64,000 nucleotides of DNA from NCBI GenBank assembly GCA_963969345.1, contig OZ017768.1:9340193-9404192 (forward strand), given 5' to 3'. Positions 1 through 13,263 of the stretch are shown in pieces (within the stretch, counting starts at the first letter, position 1; every line of letters starts with the position of its first letter). The notes under the pieces were generated by a model. It ran no database searches. It saw only the letters and a list, made by a program, of their open reading frames with translations, and had not been told where the DNA came from. This DNA is from Turbatrix aceti (Eukaryota; Nematoda; Chromadorea; Rhabditida; Panagrolaimidae). The position numbers and the translations under genes are program-made.

Positions 1-680
1 AACTTTGAGTAAAAACAATAACGAAGCCCGAAAGTTTTTATGCCCCTGAATTTCATGCCAACTGCCTTTCAACCAATTTTTTTCCATTTTCTGCGATTGT
101 GAAGCCATTCTTGGCACCCCATCTGTCGCAGCGCCATCCTACCTAATAAATCGCAAGAACTCATCATACAATCGCAAAGAAAGGTAAAAAACCGGGTAAA
201 ACTTGGTTGGTTTTCAAAAAAGTCGTCATCATGCCCCAAAACTTTGAAAAGTTGAAAAAAAAACTTACGTCGACAGCAACAGCAAAGGGATCATCGCTTG
301 GGGTGAGTTGCCGATCGGGTGTAGTCACGTGGAAGCTGTTACCGGAAAATCCTAAAACAAAAACAATAGAATTCACGCCAAAAAACAACGATTACAACAC
401 ATTCGTAAAAAAAATAACAGACAGAAAAATGAAAAAATGACAAAGTTCTTGGACTGGCCAAAACGAGCGAGCTCGCTCGAAACATTCGCGTTGAGACTCC
501 TCAAAACAAGAAAAGTCGCAAAACTGCGGCCGTGTAAAAATTTATGAACGAAATTTATTTCAAAATTCGAAAACATTAGTTTCTGACAAGGCATCTTTGT
601 GTTTTATAGTTTGACAAATAAGATTCGAACATTGCCTTTCGAGCAGTGCTACTCATGTTTGAAAAAATTTTCATTTTTGA

Positions 681-1347
681 CAAAATTGAAGGAGGTGTAC
701 TAGAAAAATCATATCTCGTACGAAATTATACTTAGAAACCCAATTAAAAGTGATTCTGAAGCACAACTAAATTTTCTATCCATTAAAAATAGTATCATTT
801 TCCACAATTCTTTCTAAGTTTCTAAAAAATCTAAATTTCTAAGAAAAACCTAATTTTCGGAACTTTTTAGAACTTCAATCAAAAAACCAATATTAGAATC
901 GAATTCTACAGTATGTTTTACGTTCGGGACACGTGTTTCAGAATTTTATTATTTTCCTGCGCGCCGGTGCATAAATTCTTCTGAACCCCACTTTTTTTGG
1001 TTTTCAGACACCAAACTTTTACAAAGTAGGGTTCAGGGAAAAATTCAGCGCGGAGCGCATTGAAATTGCATTTTTACGAAAAAATAGGACCCGGCGTGAA
1101 AATAAACGCAGAATCCAATGACGTACTCAGTTTTTTGATCAAAGTTCTAAAAAGTTCCGAAAACCTAATTTTTCTTCGAAATTTTTTTTGGAAACCTTTT
1201 TTTGGGCATTTCTAAGTTGACATGGTATACTTTTTTGTAAAAAATAAGTTAGACAATTTTGTTGGGCTTCAGAATTGCTTTCAATTTTGTTTCCAGCTCG
1301 TTTGGTTCGCACGCAGTGATTTTTCTACCACACCTCCTTCAATTTTG
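681..1347. repeat. Long imperfect foldback element
   Basis: The left arm begins CAAAATTGAAGGAGGTGT at 681. The right arm ends with its reverse complement, CACCTCCTTCAATTTTG, at 1331-1347. Matching continues inward: TTCTGAAGC blocks, a shared TTTTCGGAACTTTTTAGAAC stretch near 855-874 and its complement near 1143-1162, and CTGAACCC blocks close to the centre near 1014. The whole 667 bp is therefore one diverged palindrome. No open frame for a transposase is present, so it resembles a non-autonomous foldback or MITE. I saw no convincing target-site duplication. Confidence 0.7.
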
Positions 1348-1517
1348 ATAAATTTGATAAAATAAAAAAAAATAAAATATGTCATTTGAAGGTACACATG
1401 TACTTGATATGTACCAAAATTTTTGAAAGCAAAAGTCAATTATAAATCGAGTTGCGATTTTTTATTTAAAATGGCGTCGAATTTAGAAATGTTTTTGAAC
1501 TTGGCAAGCATTCGTGC

Positions 1518-1689
1518 GCATCCCCGCGCTTTTCGTTCGCATCCCTGCAAAAAGCGTAATGCAGGGATGCAACGAGAAAGCGCGGGGATGCATCTCAGCC
1601 TCAAACACCCAAAAAAAGCATCCCCGCGGTTTTGGTGTGCATCCCCGCGGAATTTTTGCATCCCCGCGGTTTTGGTGTGCATCCCTGCA
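1518..1689. repeat. GCATCCCCGCG repeat cluster with hairpin
   Basis: The first half (1518-1591) is an inverted repeat. GCATCCCCGCGCTTTT followed by GCATCCCTGCA is mirrored by TGCAGGGATGC and GCGCGGGGATGC around a short loop. The second half (about 1619-1689) repeats GCATCCCCGCGG head-to-tail, with TTTTGGTGTGC or AATTTTT spacers. The G+C content stands out sharply from the AT-rich flanks. Overlapping reading frames across it are by-products of the repeat and I do not call a gene. Confidence 0.75.
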
Positions 1690-3651
1690 TTTTGTCGGGC
1701 CTGTGTGGGATGCGAAAAGGTAAGCGAGCGCACACGCATACACCGGCCTGGGCCTGTCGAACAGGGAAAACCAAACGAACAACAACAAGGTTCCGGCGCC
1801 GATTTTGACACGATGAGTAAGTAAGAAGAGATGCAACAACAATTGTTACAATTTCAGTTCCCTTTGGTTGTTGGTTGCACTACAACAGGATGCTCCTCCT
1901 GCCGTACACAACCAGCACGCCAGTTAGTCAGTCGGTGGGTGTCCTCCTTCCCAATCCGTGTTTGGTTATGGAGACAGACGCCAGCTAGCGTCAGAGCAAA
2001 AAAAGACCCAGAGAGGAGGAACCCAAACAAATTTGGGCGTCAGGCTATATACAGTGGAAACACAATACATATGTAGTATGTTGGACTACTACGCACCCTA
2101 GAAGGGATACTCGAGGAGCAACCGACGCTCTCACCCTCACCCTCGTCGTCGCCGTCGCCGTCGTCGTCGCTGCTATACCACCTTTGTTATGCCTTTTTTT
2201 CTTTATTATGGTCTCAATTCTTTTGGGTGTGGAAGAAGGAAGAAACATGAAACAGAGAATTGTATTATAGCTGCAACGCAACAACAGAGTAGCACACAGT
2301 GTTTTATACTCTCAAAACATTTTTTCTAAGGACACATGATGCAATACATAATTTTTTTATAAATAAATAACCAAAATTTTTAGAACAACGAACCCAAAAA
2401 TGTAAAACACGTATGTTTTTTCGTGCTAAAAATCAAAAAACATTTCCCATAATTTATATTATATTTATTTAGTTCCGGGTAAATTACGGTATTTTTGTTT
2501 CGCACAGCACGTATCGGACCGTATTAACTAACACAAAAAATGATGATAAAATGCCACGGGCTTTAAGGTGGTTTATATGTGTGCAGGTAAAAAAGTACAT
2601 CTGGAATATAAAAAGTGCAAATATTTATGAATCATTAATAAATTGTATTTAGATGTTTTGCACACAATGACACACCTCCTATCCCCAGAGAATTAAGGAA
2701 GTGAACAAACAAGTCACTCATTTTTTTTGAAAAATCTAAATTTTTGTTTTGTTTAAATTAGGTTTTCTTTCCTCTTTTTTAGTGTTTAAAGAAAACAAAA
2801 CTGACATTTTAATAAATAACATGGCGTGCAACAAAAGAAACTCACATACAAAGAGACTTTCTGTGTTTGTATTATTTGTATCGGCAGAGATTCACATTTC
2901 AAATTTCGTTGACATCTTACACGTATGAGACGCTCTTTTATATTCTTACAAGCATTCTGTCAAACCAGACGCGACCAATCTAGAAACACAAAAGCCAAGG
3001 ACGGGCAGGGCAGATGCACTACTTTTTGGGGGAATGTGAAGGAAACAAAAACCGCAGACAAAGAAAAAATGGTGTTGAAAAGAATATATTATGTGTCAGT
3101 ATTTTTTGAAAAGTACAAAAAAAATGTTGAAAAAAATAGAAAACGTACTCCAAGTTGTATGTAGATCCCCTCGTTTCATCGTCTTAACACGAAAACGATA
3201 AAACAGGTGTACTTCAGGGCGATTTTAATACAGTACCTTTTGTACAGAGAAAAAATCTATTTTTCGATATTATTTTGTTGAATCAAACAGAAAAAAATTA
3301 TAATTCCATGAAATCCGATTACATTAATGTAATGTTGCATTTTTTTAATTAAACAAACAAAACCCATCCTCCCCCGAAATAATAGGTACACATTTTCCCA
3401 CTGTTCAACAATTGTTCATTTTCTTGCAAGCAAGCAGTACATCAAACAAATGGATGATTGACAAGAGAAATAGTACAATCTACACAAATAAAATATATAT
3501 TATACATGCAGAACCAAAAATGAAACACCTGGCCGAGAGAGTCAGTCAGTCACTCACCAAAAGCCGTCGTACAAAATACATAGATGGAGGATAAAAAAAA
3601 TCAATTTTAAACCGGAATGGCATACAGGGAGCAGAAAAAGAGGAAAATCGG

Positions 3652-5303
3652 TTAGAACAATACAAAAGGCAGCAATACCGTAGTCATGACAAGTTCGACG
3701 ATTTGTAAGGGTCGAGAAATAATACCCAAATTTGTTTTACAATCAAGTTTATGTAGAGGTACTTCCACGAGACGGGCACCAAGGTAGTTTGGAGGCGATG
3801 CTCGCGAACACGTGAGAAGGTTCTTTTCTTTGATCTGGAACGGAAATTGTTTGAATAAAAAATAAAACTTTTAATTTTACTTTCTTTGCAAAAAATCGCT
3901 AAAGTGTTACTTCAGGTCCCCCGAGTAATGCTAGAAAGACGACAAACTATTACTTTAGGTACGCCGAGTTACATTTGAAAGTTCCTGTTTTGTTACTTTA
4001 CGTGCTCCGAGTAACATTTGGCTACCGTTATTTTGTTACGTTTGGTGTGCCGAGTAACATTCAAAAATTAATTTAGTGTTACTTCAGGGACAATATACAA
4101 ATTTTAGTTAAAAAAATTTTTATGTTTTTTTTTAATTAAAAAATGTTTATTGTTTTTTTTAAATGAGCGTATTTATACAATTTTTCCCCTTTCTGAATGA
4201 TAAAAAAACATACCGTATGAGTAGACCGTATCCATTGAATGTAAGCTGCACTCTTGCAATCACAAATAAATGAATTTCTCAGGATCAAAACATTTGACGG
4301 GAGATGATTTGCAAAATTAGTTCGAAATTGATCATCGAGCGTTCGAAGATTATTGCTCGACAGATCAAAAGTCTGAATGGCACCCAGGCATGTCGTATTC
4401 ATGTCGATGGTTTTGAGCATGTTTTGTCGAAGGTCCAGGAACGTCAGGGACGGAAATGGACATGCCAAGGCATACGGTACCGATGTTAGGTAGTTGTAGG
4501 ACAAATCCAGATATTGGAGATGATCCAGGTGCGCATTTTCAAACAACTGCATCAGGAGATCGAATTGACGTGTTCTGTTTACGGTGGAGGTAAATGCGCG
4601 CCGCAGATACAGCTGAAAGTTTCTTTGATGATTTTTTTTATAATTTTTAATTTTAATTAAATTTAAAAAAAAAGTTTAATGTAATTAAAAAAATTTTTTT
4701 TTTTAAATTTACATACGTGAGTGATAAGCGGCGTGTGAGTGAGAAATTTGGAGTCCTGAGGCCGTAGAACAATTTCGTTGTTAGACAAATCCAAAACACG
4801 TATATTTGGTGTACTTTTTAGGGCATTAGAATTCAAGTTAACAATGTAGTTTGCGGATATGTTGAGAACCCGCAGGCCATCGTGTACCACGGAGCCAAAG
4901 AGTGGACGATCCGGTAAATCTTGAAAATTATCGCCATGAAATGTCAAACGTGCCAGATTTTTGAACAGGTCATTGACGTTGAGAAATACATCGGCATCAA
5001 CAAATTGAGCATTGATGCACGAAATTTCACCCGTAGATTCTATGCATGCACAGGCTGCAAATTCGCCCAGTGGTCCACGACAGACGAAGCGTGAATTTGG
5101 ATCCTGCAAAATAAAAGGTATGTACAAAAAATTGTAAATACAAAAATTGTAAAACAAACAGTTTCCTGTAGTATTGCTGGATCAGAGTGCCTGGATTTTC
5201 CAAAGCTACTGAACGAATCACTGTTAACCGGTAATGAGAGACATAAAAGTGCCAGTGTTGTACGTAGGCTGTGGCCTACCGTACATGATAATCTCGGTGG
5301 TGT
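3652..5303 (-). CDS. Secreted or membrane-anchored leucine-rich-repeat protein, 5' end incomplete
   Basis: Four exons in consistent phase 0: 5303-5160, 5103-4717, 4612-4214 and 3834-3652, giving 370 residues. The first exon reads as a signal-peptide-like run (LRTTLALLCLSLPVNS) but has no ATG, so a short initiator exon must lie upstream. Then come an LRRNT-like cysteine cluster (CRGPLGEFAACAC), several LRRs (LRVLNISANYIVNL, IRVLDLSNNEI, LQYLDLSYNYL, LTFLDLRQNML, IQTFDLSSNNL), and an LRRCT split by an intron (FICDCKSAAYIQW, then LLTCSRASPPNYLGARL and LDC). The tail is hydrophobic (VELVMTTVLLPFVLF) and suggests a GPI or membrane anchor. The last intron (3835-4213) holds a 43-bp repeat array. Known proteins of this plan act in the extracellular matrix or in adhesion; the exact ortholog is unknown. 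Confidence 0.8.
3904..4092 (+). repeat. 43-bp repeat array, locus 1 (LRR gene intron)
   Basis: Successive copies begin TTACTTTAGGTACGCCGAG, TTACTTTACGTGCTCCGAG and TTACGTTTGGTGTGCCGAG exactly 43 bp apart. Each contains short inverted arms GTTAC and GTAAC. About 4.3 copies lie inside the last intron of the leucine-rich-repeat gene. Confidence 0.85.
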
Positions 5304-8300
5304 CTGAAAAGGAAATCATTTTTACAAAAAAAAATTGGCGGTTTTCAAAAATTAGAAAAAAAAATAGCAAATTTTTTTTGCATAAAAAGTCAAACTTTTC
5401 TGACCAAAATATTTTTTGTGCCATCTGCGTTATTTTTTATCAAACAAATATATTGCCGAAAACCTGCTCGTTTTCGTTTTCTGACCCATTTTCACATGAG
5501 AACAAAATTGGTTTTCCCAAAAACAAAAAAGAAGCCGGTGTTCTTTTATTTTCCCTCCGACTAATTGAATAATACTTTTTTCCATCTTGGCTACCCCTTT
5601 ACTGCCAAATGGCATCCAACATCCTTCATCTTAGCCGCATATCCATCTTGAAGACCAAAACCCAGTACTTCCTTCAAAAACTCATTTTTTGTGTAATAAA
5701 TGTCCATGATTAGCATCGTTTTTTCTAAATGAAAAAAATGTAGGAAGGAACAAAAAAATCTCGTCGATGGCCTGGAAATCATTTATTTTATGGGAATCAA
5801 TAAACAGCGCTGAAAATTGTTTTTTTTCATTTAGCTTTGAGTGTTCTTGGCATTTTTAAGGCACTGACACCCATAATTTTTTTTTCTTGTAAGGAAAAAT
5901 TATTCGCACTCCTGATTTGTTTATTAGACATTTGGTTGGCCTTGGCCTGACTCCTTGGCGCCAGAAATTGCAAAAAAAAATGTTTTTATGTAAGAGAAAA
6001 AACCCACCATTGTGCCATCGTAAAACGATAAAAAATAAAAATCGTTAAAAAACAATTTCCGATCTCTCACGCAGTTTCATTGGTGGCGTAGCGACAAAGT
6101 GGATGATAAAAGGCCACTGAAACTTTATTTTTTTACTTCTTTCTTTTTTTTGAACGAACAAAAATTGAATTGGACACTTTCAAAGATGCCCGCAGGCCAG
6201 ACACGACAACAGGGTAAAAAGGGTACAAATGACAATCGAAGACGGTCCTGAGGTCTTCTGACTAATTCTCTCGCGCAAGAAGTGGATGACAGAAATACGA
6301 ATTGACTCGGTTGGTATTATATCCCAGAAGAATTCGAAGAGGCCGGGCCAGAGAAGGGGGGGGGCACTTACGCTCCCTCCCTCCCCTGTTGTTCTCGCAA
6401 AACACGGAGGTGTGGCATACTAATTGTAAATGCGTGTCGAACAAAAAGAAAGATTTTTAGAGTGCATAAAAAGGTGAGAGCCTTTATGGACACAAAAATG
6501 ACACGCAAAGGGGAGAGAATTTTTGTTCACGAAAGATACATTAGCGTAATTTTGTTTTTCGTACAAAGTAGAAAATAAGAAATATTATAAAAAAACGGTT
6601 TCTTAGAGAAATAAATGCAAAGTGAAAAAAATATTGATCAACAAAAAAATGTGATTGTTTCTTACTTTTGCACGTGATTCAAAAGTCGCTAAGTTGTTAC
6701 GTCACGTGCGCTGCATAACATTTGAAGGTTCACATAATGTTACGTTAGGTACTCCGAGTAACACCCCAAAATCGTTATTATGTTACTTCATGTGCGGCGA
6801 GTAACACCTAAAAGTTATTATTTTGTTACTTTATGTGCGCCGAATAACATTCTTTGATGCTTATTTTGTTCGTTTTTACGTTCAATTAGAGCATAAAATT
6901 CAATAACGTTTCCAAATACGGTTAATACGGTTATAGATAATATAATTATACGAGTTTCGTATAACACCACCAAACCGAGCAATAAGCATGAAATGCTGAA
7001 ACACCACCGAACCGACCGAGTCTGTCGGCGGGTAATCATTAAAACGAACAACAACAACAACAAAATATATTTGATGGAAAAAAACCCCGAGTAAAGCTTC
7101 CTGGGAAGACGAGAAAATGAGAAAAGGCGGATATTACTAAACATGCGGGAAGGAAGAAAATGGAAGCAAAAAGAATTGACAGATGGCATACAAAAAGTTT
7201 GGACAAATTTTTAATTATAAACTTTTTTTAAGCATGAGAGAGAGAATTCGAGAGTGAATATTTCGAACGTATAACGCGTTTTTTGTTTGTTTGAAAAAGT
7301 CAAAAATTACGATTTTAAAAAATTGTGCAAAAAACCAAAAAAAAACAATGTAGCTGCAGAAAACTGTAATCGAATGGAAGAGATTTCACAGCCTTCGGTA
7401 GAAAGGCATAAATACTAAAAGAATGTAAGGATTTCAACTCAAGCTAACAGCCTTTCTCGACACGAAAGTGTGTTTTCTCGTAAAAAAATGTCCACGTAAA
7501 AAAATTGCGTTGAGACAAAAAAAGGTAAAAATAGCGACTGAAATCTGTGCATCGCGTAAAACAGGTCTAACCGAAAAATAAATCCCCTCCAGGCAAGATA
7601 TTCAGCTGACATCCCAAAAACTTTGCCAAGCGTGCATAATAACGTAAAAAGAGGGAGGGCGGAGGCAAAGACGACAGAGAGAGTCTCGGATGAATGCAAG
7701 CTGTCCTGGGCCCTCGTGTCCATCAACTGGTCATGTTTACATGTGTACAACTATTTTCTGGTCCGTATGGGAAAAGTCTACTGCTGCCATCACGGCTGCT
7801 GCTGGCGCCGCTATTGCGGCTGCAGGCAGGCAGAGGCAGCATTGGAAATTGCATACTCCCTCTAGATATAATCCAGCCAGCCAACGGACCTCGGACTCGG
7901 ACGCGGTCGCATAACAGGCAGGAGGGGGTGGAAAGTGCACAAAACAGAGAGACCGCAATCGTTTTGTGTCACATTGAGGGTGAGACTGTTCTCATGCAAC
8001 CAACCCAACCAAGCAAGCCTGGACGGCGTATGTGTGAGAATTGTCCAAAATGTGTATAATGGTATCATTTGTCATGCATCATGCATCATGATGCATGTGG
8101 TCTCTCCGTGGCTGCCGACCCTGCCAGACTTGACTGACTGTGAATGTGTGCTTGAATTTGAAACCAAACCAGAGACAAGTCGATGCAGACATGCATGTGA
8201 GTGCTCTAATTGCACCGCTTTGGCGCCCCCTCAATCTGTTCACTTTCTTTCCCAGCAGTGAATAACAAACAAAGTCTAAAAACTCGTACTTAAAAAATTT

Positions 8301-11300
8301 GGGATTGATTGCAGTCATGAGAAGATTTTTGGTCAAAAAACTTTTTTTTGAACTTCTTGGCGGAACACACCCAGAAAAAAAGAAGAGTTCGGTTACGTCG
8401 TTTGCCGTCATCTTATCCCATCCCGCCAGGCAATAATAAGTCATCGACAAGCTGTCACTCAAAAACCTGCCAAACCTCTCACATATCCATCTATCAATCT
8501 ATCTGTGAAATCTAATAACGCCTATGAAGCAAAAAGCAGGAGGCAGATCAATTGACGGCAGTCATAACTTTTTGATAAATATGATAGATGACACAATCGG
8601 GGTTAAAAAATAAATCGAGAAGCATTTGGTCACATTCGGTTAATGTTAGAGAAGGAAAAAGCTGTAGGTGCCTATAGGTGCTTCCTGTAGACCACTTTGA
8701 TTTGAAAAAAAACAAGAATACATTTTTTCTATGCACTCAAATTAAAAGATGTAAAAAAAAAATCAAGCTTTTGTGGCAAAAAATTATAACACGAATCAAA
8801 TTTTCCAAACAAAAACTAAAAATGTTTTCAAAAAACCGTAAACAAAGTTCAAAAATCCAAAATCCCAAAATTTTTCACCAATGCACGTAATTTTTTTTTT
8901 CTTCCCCAATTTTTGGTCCAAAAAATCAATCAACCAAATAATGAATAAATTATGCAAGTGTATCACAAAATTAAAACAAATTATCAGTAAGCAGTCAAGC
9001 GTGTATGTATTTATTTACATAGCAGTCTGACAAGCGTGGATTTTTTAATTCACATTCAAGGTTAACCAACAACATCGACTAACACAAAATGTTTTCCTAA
9101 ACTGATGGGGCCAGGAAGGGCCAAGGTCGGCTGATTGTTTCCAGATGTCCAACTGAACTGCAGCAGCTTGGGGCAGTGGAAGGGGGTAATAAAGAACGCG
9201 CAAGAGAGTATTTTTTGTATCAAGATTTAAACATAGATTTTCAGGCACTTCCCCGTGATTTTTTTGATCTGAACCAAGATATACATTTTTTAGTGAAAAG
9301 TATATAAGATCATGAAAAATCTTATGATAACGACAAATCCAAATAATTTGACAAACTTGCAACTTTCTAACATGCAAAACGTTTCTTCGATTTCTGGTGT
9401 GTTATAACTTCAAAACAATAGAATCTCTCGGGACTGACATGTACAAACATATTTAGATTTTAGTTACTGATGTTTAGCGTAAAACAACTTGAAAAAGCAA
9501 AAAATTCACAACAAAAATTTTTTGTCAATGTATAAAAATTTTTTTGCCAGTGAAATCAAGTGAAATTAGGCCGGGTTAAGATCGTGGTCAGGGGCCAAGC
9601 TAAGATGTTTTTTTAAACTCAAAAGCTCAAACTGAAGCTGTCACATCGCAAAGAAAGACCCAATTATCGATGAAAAAAAAACAAAGAAAAGCTTTTTTTA
9701 TAACGACTGCAGTTAGCCCGGATGTTTTTTTGATGGAGGGGGGAAAGAAATGCGTAAACAAACGCAATGTCGCATTTTATGGTCTATTTGAATTTTTGAT
9801 GCACATTACAAAAAAATGGGCTACATAAGTTCAACCCCTTTTTAAAGATATCAAATTTATTTTTTTTATTTTCATGGGAATTCTAAAATTCTAAAAAAAA
9901 TTTTAATAAAAAACCTATTTTTTTAGAGTGCCGAATAAAATTAGATTTTTCTCGTTTTGTATCCAAAAACAAGAAAAATAAAACAAGTTCGAACGCAACA
10001 AAAATTGCTTGACAATGAAAAATTATGCAAATAAATCGAAATTTATGGATTACGTCAACAAAGCGAAAAAAATTATGCTTGCGAGCTCGTTTTTAGGAAA
10101 AAGGGGAGAAATGTACAGTTGAACGAAATCCTCGTCTCCGCTCTCATATCTCCCCAAAAATGCTGATGTAAGATGGCTGTCTGGGCTCCAAACAATTGCA
10201 TTATACTCAACAAATTGTTAGATTGTACACGCCTGTCAAGTCGGACATCAAGAAGGATTAGGGGATAACGGATTATTGCGTTTGGTTTAACAATGAAAAA
10301 AAATGGAATACTTTTTAGAAAGGCCAAATTTGTTTGGAAGTCTTTTTTTGTAAATGGAAAGTATAAAATCTTAGCTCTGACGTGGCAGAACAAAAAATAG
10401 ACAGAAAAGAACAAAAACAATGGACAATTTTATTTTTTGCTGGGACAAAAAAAAGAGCAATCACCTCGAAAAACGCTCAAAAAGAGAAATAATAGCACAA
10501 TTGCGGAGCAAAAGGAAACCAGAAAGGACAGGAAAGTCACAAGAAGACGGCTCGCTCCCGGCAATGCCGACGAAGACAACGAAGACGACGAGAAGCTATG
10601 AGAAAAAATACATATTACGCGCGCGCGTGCACTGACTGCTGCACTCGACTCTCGACTCGCGACTCTTGTGCACACAGAAACAACAAAAAAAAGGAAATGC
10701 CGACAGACGATGGATGTGACGACGGCCAATGGGTTTTTTTGGGTTTTTTTTAACAAAAAAGCGGGTTAGAAGGTTTCATGCTAACATTTTTGCTGAAATT
10801 GACGACTCGTGTCACTGAAAGTTGGGTTCCTCGGAGTGTACTTTGGCCCCATCGGGAAAAAACTTTTAAAGGCATAAAAAATTTAGTCGCATCTAATTTT
10901 TAAATTTAGACGAACTTACATATTTAATATTAAAACTTTGCTTAAAAGAAATTTTGTCGTTTTAAAAAAATGTTTAGATGACAAAACATTTGACCACACC
11001 TGGCCAGGTTAGGGGCTGACTTGAAAGCGAGCAGCTGATTGCATGTTGTGGCAAGAGATAATTACATAATTGTGCAAGCAGTAATGGCCGCGTGCTTAGG
11101 ATAATCTTATCCGCCTTCAAGCAAATATATATTTACTGCTTTCAATTTTAGGCGAAACAAAATACAGTACCCAAATTTCTACGTGTCTCGCAACAAATAT
11201 TTTCGAAAAATAATAAACAATTTTATCATTTTTGATTTTTTATAAAAAAAAAATTGGCCACCCCGAAGAAAACAAAGACAAAAAAAAGAATGTAACCACC

Positions 11301-12327
11301 CAGAAGCCGCAGTTTCAATCGTAACCCTGACAATTACCTCGTCGCGTCTTCCACCCCTCCGAGCCCAGCCCCGCTCAGTCTTTGGTCCGTACTGGGCTAA
11401 TGTGAGTGAAAGTGGCTATTTGCCTGTCTCCTCTTCCCTCCTTGCAAAATGAAACGGAAATCCAATAGACAAATGTAACTCGGTTGGGTTGAAAGAGAAA
11501 AAAAGAGATGCGCGTGCCCGCCTGCGGAAGACATTCAACACCCCTCAATAAATTCTGCCTGCTGACAAAAATTACCCTCCTTTTTCCATCACAATCATCC
11601 CAATGCGGATGTGTCGCTGTGGCTCAGATGTCGTGTCAACTTGACATCCAGGGCGCTAAAAGCAACTTCTTTTTTTTTATTTATCGCATCAGCTCGATCC
11701 TAATTCAATCACCAGCATGTTAGCGATTTGCTGAAGGCGACAAACTTGACAGATAAAATCACATCAAATAAGTAATTCAATGACTCGCATTATTTTCGCT
11801 TTTCCGGAACCCCGAAGAAGCATTCCAAAAATTTTGGTTTTCCAACCACATGATTTCTCATGAGCGGAATGAATATTTACCTCAAACTTGGGTAACAAAA
11901 CCGACGACTGAAACGAGAGCACAGCTCTAATGCAGTTGGCTACGCTCATATGAAATAATACCAAACGCGCACGCGAAGACAAAGAAAAAAGAGAGTGCAC
12001 AGACAGTGGGAGATCGTGCGTACACGCTGTGCACACTGACAGACATTTTGGGAAATTAATCCGGAGCTTATATCTGCAAGGCACTGAGTTTTATGATAAC
12101 GGTAATTGTATTTCTAAGGGCATCAAATGACGGGCTATCGGGAGAAAGTAAAAAACAGTGATGAAAAATTTGGCAACATGCTAAAAACGGCATCTGAAAA
12201 AATGGTAATGCATAAGTTTGTGTTGTTTGTCCAAGCGCAGGATTTTTTTCGCTGCGAGAGTTGCTGACTTCGCTTTTCTGCTTCTTCGACTGAAAAGTGA
12301 GAATTTAGTTTGGTTTCTTCTAAAATC
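5304..12327. other. Gene-poor 7-kb region
   Basis: I see no supported gene. Open frames are short, mutually overlapping and lack motifs. The contents are a 43-bp repeat array (6679-6857), a G-run near 6355-6365, a somewhat more GC-balanced stretch at 7.6-8.3 kb, an 18-bp perfect palindrome at 8080-8097, and an alternating GCGCGCGCGTGC tract at 10619-10630. The initiator exon of the leucine-rich-repeat gene probably lies near the left edge. The rest could be regulatory DNA for flanking genes, but nothing in the sequence proves that. Confidence 0.5.
6679..6857 (+). repeat. 43-bp repeat array, locus 2
   Basis: About four units run head to tail, for example GTTACGTCACGTGCGCTGCA, GTTACGTTAGGTACTCCGAG, GTTACTTCATGTGCGGCGAG and GTTACTTTATGTGCGCCGAA. 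Spacing is 43 bp, in the same orientation as the copy at 3.9 kb. The array is intergenic. Confidence 0.85.
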
Positions 12328-13123
12328 ATGGCTTCGTCTGCCACGCCGTTGATCTCAAAGCTTGATACTTCATTTGTCTCGGATTCGCTGGCCTACTTTG
12401 ATGCGCCGTTGTCACGGGAAGACAAAATCCACGCCAATGGCCTCATCGACGAAGAACTCAAACGTTTTCCTCGAAGCAAAAATTACATTGCCGACATTTT
12501 ATCCGAGGATAACGATCGTCTTCTGACTCCTGCGATGAAGGAAATGCTTGAGTTGGCTGAGAAAAGTTTGGTGGGTTTTTCTAAGTACGATATTTTTTTA
12601 GGCCTGCTATATTTTTTGATATTTTTTGGGATTTTTTATATCTATGAAAATGTTTTTTTTCAGCCGATTGATGGTATTGACGAGAGCAGATACGGCCTGC
12701 CTGATTTGGAAAGTCTGGATCGAAAAACTCCGGCTGAACTCCTGAGAATCCTCGAACTCACCGAAGCGCAGCTCATGTACGCAGAACACCGACGAAATCA
12801 ACTCGGAATCATGGGCAAATACGCATCGGCCGACTATCGACAAGCCAGTTCGCGTTTTCGGGTCGCGGCTGACAGTTTCGCCAGGAAATCGACTGAAGTG
12901 AGTTTTTTGACTTTGTCTGTGGTTTTTGAGGTTACGAGATTGTTTTTTTTAGCTCAAACGAGAAACATTTGAAATCCATCGAGAACGAAGACGCGAACAC
13001 GCTGAACTCGGAACGCAGATCAAGGACCTCGAACAGGCGTGGAACGATGAGTTGACCAATATTCATCAGCTCAAGAAAGCTCTCGCACAGATCAAGGAAT
13101 CTCTGGATGGATTTGACGGATAA
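12328..13123 (+). CDS. BCAS2: Pre-mRNA-splicing factor SPF27/BCAS2 (PRP19 complex)
   Basis: Three exons, all phase 0: 12328-12570, 12664-12897 and 12953-13123, giving 215 residues, close to the roughly 225 of the family. The ATG at 12328 is the first in frame. The N-terminal part has the family pattern: SLAYFDAPL, then ELKRFPRSKNYI, then a short acidic and Leu-rich stretch leading to IDESRYGLPDL. The rest is predicted alpha-helical coiled coil ending QLKKALAQIKESLDGFDG. SPF27 is a structural subunit of the nuclear PRP19/NTC complex that activates the spliceosome. RRP5 follows on the same strand, separated by a broken phosphatase copy. Confidence 0.9.
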
Positions 13124-13263
13124 GGAAACTACATGATTGTTGTTGTTGTTTGTATCATGGATGATGAAGGAATGGCAGTGCCAAGTGTGAGGAATATGTT
13201 AAGGGAAGATTTATCCGGTTGGTACTGAAACGCAATGATAAAGCGATGCCTAAAATGTAATGC

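Larger units (their letters stand above)
1..3651. other. Non-coding AT-rich region
   Basis: No reading frame here shows a recognisable domain, codon pattern or coherent splice structure. The stretch contains a long foldback element (about 681-1347), a GC-rich inverted and direct repeat cluster (1518-1689), a short CGTCGTCGCCG simple repeat near 2140-2172, and A/T homopolymer runs. It lies downstream of the leucine-rich-repeat gene, which reads away from it on the minus strand. Confidence 0.6.

Noticed and set aside
1423..1842. Open frames of 119-133 residues across the GC cluster
   Set aside because: They are by-products of the GCATCCCCGCG repeat read in several frames.
5430..5782. Two minus-strand frames that might hold the initiator exon of the LRR gene
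   Set aside because: Several ATGs and GT sites fit equally; none could be chosen with confidence, so the gene is left 5' incomplete.
7623..8462. Overlapping open frames of 80-127 residues in the 7.6-8.5 kb region
   Set aside because: No motif, no consistent splice sites and frames on both strands; the openness follows from base composition.
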